DNA from: Chloroflexota bacterium
Lineage (GTDB): Bacteria; Chloroflexota; UBA6077; JACCZL01
Length of the DNA stretch: 16,618 bases
Assembly: GCA_020845495.1 (NCBI GenBank)
Contig: JADLFM010000214.1
Location: 1-16,618, forward strand
Direction of reading: 5' to 3'
Shown here piece after piece: positions 13,942 through 16,618 of the stretch; the stretch's first letter is position 1, and every line of letters starts with the position of its first letter. The translations under genes were made by a program, and so were the position numbers. The notes below the pieces were generated by a model. That model did not search any database. It saw nothing but the letters and a program-made list of their open reading frames with translations, and had not been told where the DNA came from.

Positions 13942-14157
13942 GGGCACGAGTTCGTCCGTTCCCATTTCGTCGGGCAGTTGATCAACCGCCGCAAGCTCTG
14001 CCCCACCGCGCTGCGGACGACCCTGGAGCAGAATCGGGCGCTGCGGCAGACGGCCGACTACAAGCCCGATCACGTGACCGAGGTTCGCGCGAGCCGCGCC
14101 GTGCGGCGCACGGAGGAGTTCTTGAGCGCGATCCGGGAAGGAGGTCGAGAGCGATGA
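13939..14157 (+). pseudogene. C-terminal half of a HEPN-domain protein
   Basis: In the frame ending at TGA 14155-14157, about 70 residues read GHEFVRSHFVGQLINRRKLCPTALRTTLEQNRALRQTADYKPDHVTEVRASRAVRRTEEFLSAIREGGRER. The pattern FGxxFVxxGxLP ... L..LR..ADY......(S)..A......A..F...I is the C-terminal half of short HEPN proteins (UPF0332-like), helical proteins often acting as RNases or toxins with a nucleotidyltransferase or antitoxin partner. The N-terminal half, where the Rx4-6H catalytic motif of such HEPNs is expected, is absent; instead the transposase scrap adjoins at about 13940. No start codon with a ribosome binding site is seen. Its stop overlaps the next start as ATGA. It is presumably inactive, and was probably cut when the IS inserted or decayed. 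Confidence 0.65.
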
Positions 14158-14513
14158 AAGAAGAACAGCGGCAGATCAGCCTCGATGGACGCATGCAGCA
14201 GGCAGTCGCCAAACTGCGGGCTCTGATCGGTCAGCGTTATCCCGACGCCAGCTTCTCACTTGCCCACCCGGAAGACGAGCCGACGAGCGTTGAGATGACC
14301 GCCGTCGTCGATATCGATGATCCGGACGAGGTGCTCGAGGTCGTGATTGACCGAGTTCTCCAGCTCCAGGTCGACGAGCAGCTCCCGATTCACGTCGTAC
14401 CGGTCCGCACGCCGGAGCGTGTCGCGGCGTACCTCGCCGAGCGACGCCAAGCAGGCCGTTGGCCACGGCGCAGCCTCCCGCTCCTGGGAAGGTTGCCGCT
14501 GCCCGGCCGATAG
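14154..14513 (+). CDS. small conserved-looking protein paired with the HEPN remnant (unknown function)
   Basis: A 119-residue protein. Residues 10-95 look like a compact alpha/beta domain: helix (MQQAVAKLRALIGQRYP), strand (VEMTAVVDID), an acidic turn (DDPDEV), helix (LEVVIDRVLQLQVDEQ) and strand (LPIHVVPVRTPERVAAYL). The last 25 residues are Arg/Pro/Leu-rich. The start is very well defined: AAGGAGGT (14138-14145) eight bases before ATG 14154, which overlaps the HEPN stop as ATGA. Tight coupling to a HEPN gene suggests a partner role such as an antitoxin or accessory factor. I have the impression that similar small proteins follow HEPN genes in related genomes, but cannot confirm it. The gene itself is intact. 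Confidence 0.7.
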   Translation: MKEEQRQISLDGRMQQAVAKLRALIGQRYPDASFSLAHPEDEPTSVEMTAVVDIDDPDEVLEVVIDRVLQLQVDEQLPIHVVPVRTPERVAAYLAERRQAGRWPRRSLPLLGRLPLPGR

Positions 14514-14613
14514 CTCGCTTCGCCTCAGCCGCCGTTTCCTCACGGCCTGCGATCTCCCGCACGCAGTCCGTTGCACCATGAAGATAGCCCTATACTTCTG
14601 CTCGTAGAATCAT

Positions 14614-14619
14614 TATAAT
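14614..14619 (+). promoter_or_regulatory. consensus -10 box (TATAAT) of a probable leaderless mRNA
   Basis: A perfect TATAAT ends nine bases before ATG 14628. Transcription would start about 7 bases after the box, at or next to the ATG, leaving no 5' leader; in agreement, no Shine-Dalgarno sequence precedes this ATG. A -35-like box is weak (TATACT, 14591-14596). The 45 bases around it are an AT-rich island in GC-rich DNA. Confidence 0.6.
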
Positions 14620-14627
14620 GCGTCTAT

Positions 14628-15008
14628 ATGTCGCATCCTGCGCATGAACGCCATTCCTCCGAAGAGGACGGCCATGCTGCTTGCTATTGCATCGCCGCCC
14701 GCTATCGATGCGAACACCTCGCCGGCCGTGTTTACGCCCGGGCCCAATCGACGCTCTTCGCCGCCGAAGGTTGTGACTTGTCGGCGTTCCGCCTTCAGCT
14801 TGATCGAATCTGGCACGTCGTCATCCTCGGCGAACAACTGACGCCCGCACTCGACCGACGCCTGCGCCTGATCTTATCGAGCGGTACACCAGCCCAGCTC
14901 CCGAACGATGTCGTGGACATCCTTCTTGCTCGACACGCCGAGGCAACCCGACTCGGCCTGTGGGTGGAGCGTCACCACCGACCGAGAGAACAGCTTACCG
15001 ACCTATGA
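14628..15008 (+). CDS. hypothetical protein, first gene of a leaderless two-gene unit
   Basis: A 126-residue protein I do not recognise. It is His/Cys/Arg-rich at the N-terminus (MSHPAHERHSS, C19, C21, C28) and otherwise likely helical (VYARAQSTLFAAEGCDLSAFRLQLDRIWHVVILGEQLTPALDRRLRLILSSGTP), with a C-terminal VVDILLARHAEATRLGLWVERHH segment. No signal peptide or membrane helix. The start is set by the TATAAT box nine bases upstream and the lack of a ribosome binding site, as for a leaderless message. The stop overlaps the next start as ATGA. Codon use is visibly less GC3-rich than in genes left of 13.2 kb (more CGA, GAA, CAA, CTT), suggesting foreign origin. The coupling to the next gene is the best evidence that both are real. 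Confidence 0.6.
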   Translation: MSHPAHERHSSEEDGHAACYCIAARYRCEHLAGRVYARAQSTLFAAEGCDLSAFRLQLDRIWHVVILGEQLTPALDRRLRLILSSGTPAQLPNDVVDILLARHAEATRLGLWVERHHRPREQLTDL

Positions 15009-15415
15009 CTATCGACAACCGAGCATCACGAACTGAACCAGACCCCATGCTGACGAGTCGCGCTCACAGAACCCCGCAGATCCGCAGGGTCGATCAGAAG
15101 ACTGGCCGGCTCTATCGCATCGTACGACGGGGGCGAGCCGCGAGACGGGAGTTTTCCGCTCCGCCCAGCCAGCTTCGACCGGCCCGCCTCGACAACCTCG
15201 CCATCGTCCCCGCGTCATTGCTTCCGCACAAGGCTGAATGGCAGGCGTTCGCCAACTCGCTGCCGGCCGGCTCGACGGTGATCGTCCTGCCGCCCAAGCC
15301 CGGCGCAGCGCGCGCCGCTCTCGAGCGCATCTCCAACCGCCTTTCAGCGCACGGCTCGCGAGTGATGACCATCCACCACGACCATGGCGATGCCTGGGAG
15401 GTCAGACCGTTGTGA
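15005..15415 (+). CDS. hypothetical basic protein, second gene of the leaderless unit
   Basis: A 136-residue protein of unknown function. The first 60 residues are basic and look disordered (RRVDQKTGRLYRIVRRGRAARREF), which could bind nucleic acid. Residues 61-136 look like a small alpha/beta unit: LDNLAIVPASLL, then LPAGSTVIVLPPKPGAARAALERISNRLSAHGSRVMTIHHDH, reminiscent of a strand-loop-helix-strand. ATG 15005 overlaps the previous stop as ATGA, so it relies on translational coupling. A longer in-frame start at 14960 would overlap the upstream gene by 49 bases and is less likely. Codon use resembles the upstream gene. Together they may form a plasmid, phage or accessory function, which I cannot name. 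Confidence 0.6.
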   Translation: MTIDNRASRTEPDPMLTSRAHRTPQIRRVDQKTGRLYRIVRRGRAARREFSAPPSQLRPARLDNLAIVPASLLPHKAEWQAFANSLPAGSTVIVLPPKPGAARAALERISNRLSAHGSRVMTIHHDHGDAWEVRPL

Positions 15416-15427
15416 TCTACGGCGCGG

Positions 15428-15455
15428 AGGTTGACCGATTCAGGTTGACCCATTC
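15428..15455. repeat. tandem 14-bp direct repeat after the leaderless unit
   Basis: AGGTTGACCGATTC (15428-15441) is followed at once by AGGTTGACCCATTC (15442-15455), with a single mismatch. It begins 13 bases after the stop at 15415. Direct repeats of this size can be operators or iteron-like sites; with only two copies it may also be a small slippage duplication. Confidence 0.7.
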
Positions 15456-15689
15456 TGGAAGCCGCCTCCCGGCCGAAGACCCCTTCTCAAGCGGGCTGTT
15501 CAGTCACTCCCCTCTCGACCAAAGACTTTCAAGATTTCCGAATGGTATCGTGGCTCGCACGAAGCGCGTCCGGGTCTGTGGTGACAGTTCGTCGGCAGTC
15601 AGCGTAACCGCCAGGCCTCGCCCACAATGTTTGGTCGGATTCGGTGACCCGTGGCTGCTGAAGGCCTCTACCCACTCCATCGTGCCCCT

Positions 15690-15728
15690 GTGACGGGCGG
15701 CGCGACAGCGCTCCTGTCATCCCGTCAC
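15690..15728. terminator. possible hairpin terminator in the gap
   Basis: An 8-bp stem (GTGACGGG/CCCGTCAC) with an inner 5-bp stem (GACAG/CTGTC, loop CGCTC) could form a stable structure 275 bases after the leaderless unit. No T-run follows, so termination is uncertain. Confidence 0.35.
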
Positions 15729-16029
15729 CCCGATCTCCCAGGCCGCACAAGAGGAATCTGTGACGACGGCCAGCCACGGCTGTCTCATGACCCATACCGC
15801 CCTCACCGCGCAGGCCGACGGCCGTGTTGACGCACAACATTCGTGGTCGATGACGACGCGCAGCAGTCGTGGGTGATAACATCGCGTTTCATTTCGGTTT
15901 CGCTGTTCCCAAAAGGTCGCCTCTTGTGCAGATATCCGCGCGCGAGACGCAATTCGCCCGCCGCCCCTGACCGTTTCTGCGAGGCGACTGCTACTTGCCT
16001 TGGTGGAGTCGTCTGGAGGGACCGACGGA

Positions 16030-16618
16030 ATGGGGTCGTGGTGCAATCTGCGCCAGCATGCGCGCCGCCGTTTCAACGGCCTGTCGCGCGTCGGGCGAAC
16101 GCTGATCAGCTGGTGGCTTGCGCTCTCGCTCCTGTCAGCGCCGGGCGCGGGCGCCGTCAGCCTCGTCAAGGATGTCGCGACTACGCCGGCGGCTCGCGCG
16201 GCGGCCAGCACGTCGAGCCAGACCCTCCAGGTCGCTGTCGGACAACTCCCGCGTCTTGGGGTGGCGGCCGGCGTCGTCGCCCTGCTCTCCGGCATCCTCG
16301 GCCTGCCTGAGTCCGATCCCTCCTCGGTCCAGGCCCAATCCTCGAACGACATCGTCTACATCTACGACGCTCTGGGCCGGCTGCGCAGCGTCGTCGATCC
16401 GGCCGGCGACGCCGCCGTCTACGTCTACGATGCGGTCGGCAACCTGCTCTCGATCGGCCGCCAGGCGGCGACCGTGACCAGCGTCGTCGAGCTGTCGCCC
16501 GGCCGGGCGGCTCCGGGCGCGACCGTCTCTATCGAGGGATCGGGCTTCAGCAGCACGCCCGCTGCCAATACGGTCACCTTCAACGGCGTGATGGCCTCCG
16601 TGACCGCCGCCTCTCTGA
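16030..16618 (+). CDS. secreted YD/RHS-repeat and IPT/TIG-domain protein, start only (runs off the window)
   Basis: An open frame from ATG 16030 continues to the last base (196 codons visible, no stop). GGAGGG (16015-16020) lies nine bases upstream. The N-terminus is a signal peptide: basic region (RQHARRRFNGLSRVGR), hydrophobic core (about 27-42) and a likely cut after GAGA. Then comes a Ser/Ala-rich stretch and two RHS/YD-type repeats, YIYDALGRLRSVVDPAGDAA and YVYDAVGNLLSIGRQ (about 110-145). From about 150 begins an IPT/TIG immunoglobulin-like domain (VVELSPGRAAPGATVSIEGSGF...TVTFNGVMASVTAAS). RHS-repeat proteins are large surface or secreted shells, sometimes carrying toxins at the C-terminus. 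The bulk of the gene is outside the window, so any toxin domain cannot be judged. Confidence 0.85.
   Translation, partial: MGSWCNLRQHARRRFNGLSRVGRTLISWWLALSLLSAPGAGAVSLVKDVATTPAARAAASTSSQTLQVAVGQLPRLGVAAGVVALLSGILGLPESDPSSVQAQSSNDIVYIYDALGRLRSVVDPAGDAAVYVYDAVGNLLSIGRQAATVTSVVELSPGRAAPGATVSIEGSGFSSTPAANTVTFNGVMASVTAASL

Larger units (their letters stand above)
15416..16029. other. 614-base gap with tandem repeat and hairpin, no supported gene
   Basis: I see no credible gene. It holds a near-perfect 14-base tandem repeat (15428-15455) and a hairpin: GTGACGGG (15690-15697) with CCCGTCAC (15721-15728), with an inner GACAG/CTGTC pair (15704-15708, 15714-15718). A possible -35 TTGACG is at 15827-15832, but no good -10 at normal spacing. 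The promoter of the RHS/TIG gene is expected here. Frames across it are broken or Arg/Pro-rich. Confidence 0.6.

Noticed and set aside
15717..16352. A 211-codon minus-strand frame covering the gap and the RHS gene start.
   Set aside because: It runs antisense to the clearly coding signal peptide and YD repeats of the RHS/TIG gene and shows no domain.

Overview
The window is GC-rich, densely coding DNA. Strong GC3 bias, many GTG starts, a tandem carboxymuconolactone-decarboxylase protein, a SsuD-type luciferase-like oxidoreductase, a FecR-domain protein, REP-like intergenic palindromes and one apparently leaderless gene suggest a free-living bacterium. Chloroflexota (Thermomicrobia or a related soil lineage) is my best guess. 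This is inferred from gene style; no rRNA or other phylogenetic marker is present.

Left and centre (1-13.16 kb) look like ordinary chromosome. A repeat-rich intergenic region (1-420) precedes an acyltransferase E2 subunit of a 2-oxoacid dehydrogenase complex (423-1850). Then come an alkaline-phosphatase-superfamily phosphodiesterase (1921-3384) and a Nudix hydrolase (3434-4045). An Asp/Glu/hydantoin racemase (4166-4876) is translationally coupled by ATGA to a hydantoinase/dihydropyrimidinase-like amidohydrolase (4873-6276), which together suggest cyclic-ureide use. On the minus strand lie a SAM-dependent methyltransferase and a membrane-anchored FecR-domain protein (8087-6509), one base apart. 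A YflT-like two-helix membrane protein (8609-9157) and a tandem CMD-domain protein (9330-10166) follow. The latter overlaps tail-to-tail with a SsuD-like monooxygenase (11230-10163). Next are a tiny membrane protein (11472-11735) and a secreted protein of two homologous halves (11970-13160).

At 13.29-13.50 kb is a small transcription unit without an ORF. It has a good promoter, the 5' half of a tRNA-Pro(GGG) that stops matching a tRNA in the anticodon loop, about 90 nt of other sequence, and a very strong intrinsic terminator. To its right the content becomes accessory: an IS1634/DUF4277-type transposase N-terminal scrap runs directly into the C-terminal half of a HEPN-domain protein. The HEPN remnant is ATGA-coupled to a small unknown protein (14154-14513). 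A second ATGA-coupled pair of unknown genes (14628-15415) has a TATAAT box so close to its ATG that the mRNA is probably leaderless. After a 614-base gap the window ends inside a large secreted YD/RHS-repeat plus IPT/TIG protein that starts at 16030.

The most interesting part is therefore the right end: a possible island boundary at a broken tRNA, the remains of a HEPN-type toxin-antitoxin-like pair, an undescribed leaderless two-gene unit and the start of an RHS-family surface protein. No complete defence system, CRISPR array or rRNA is visible.
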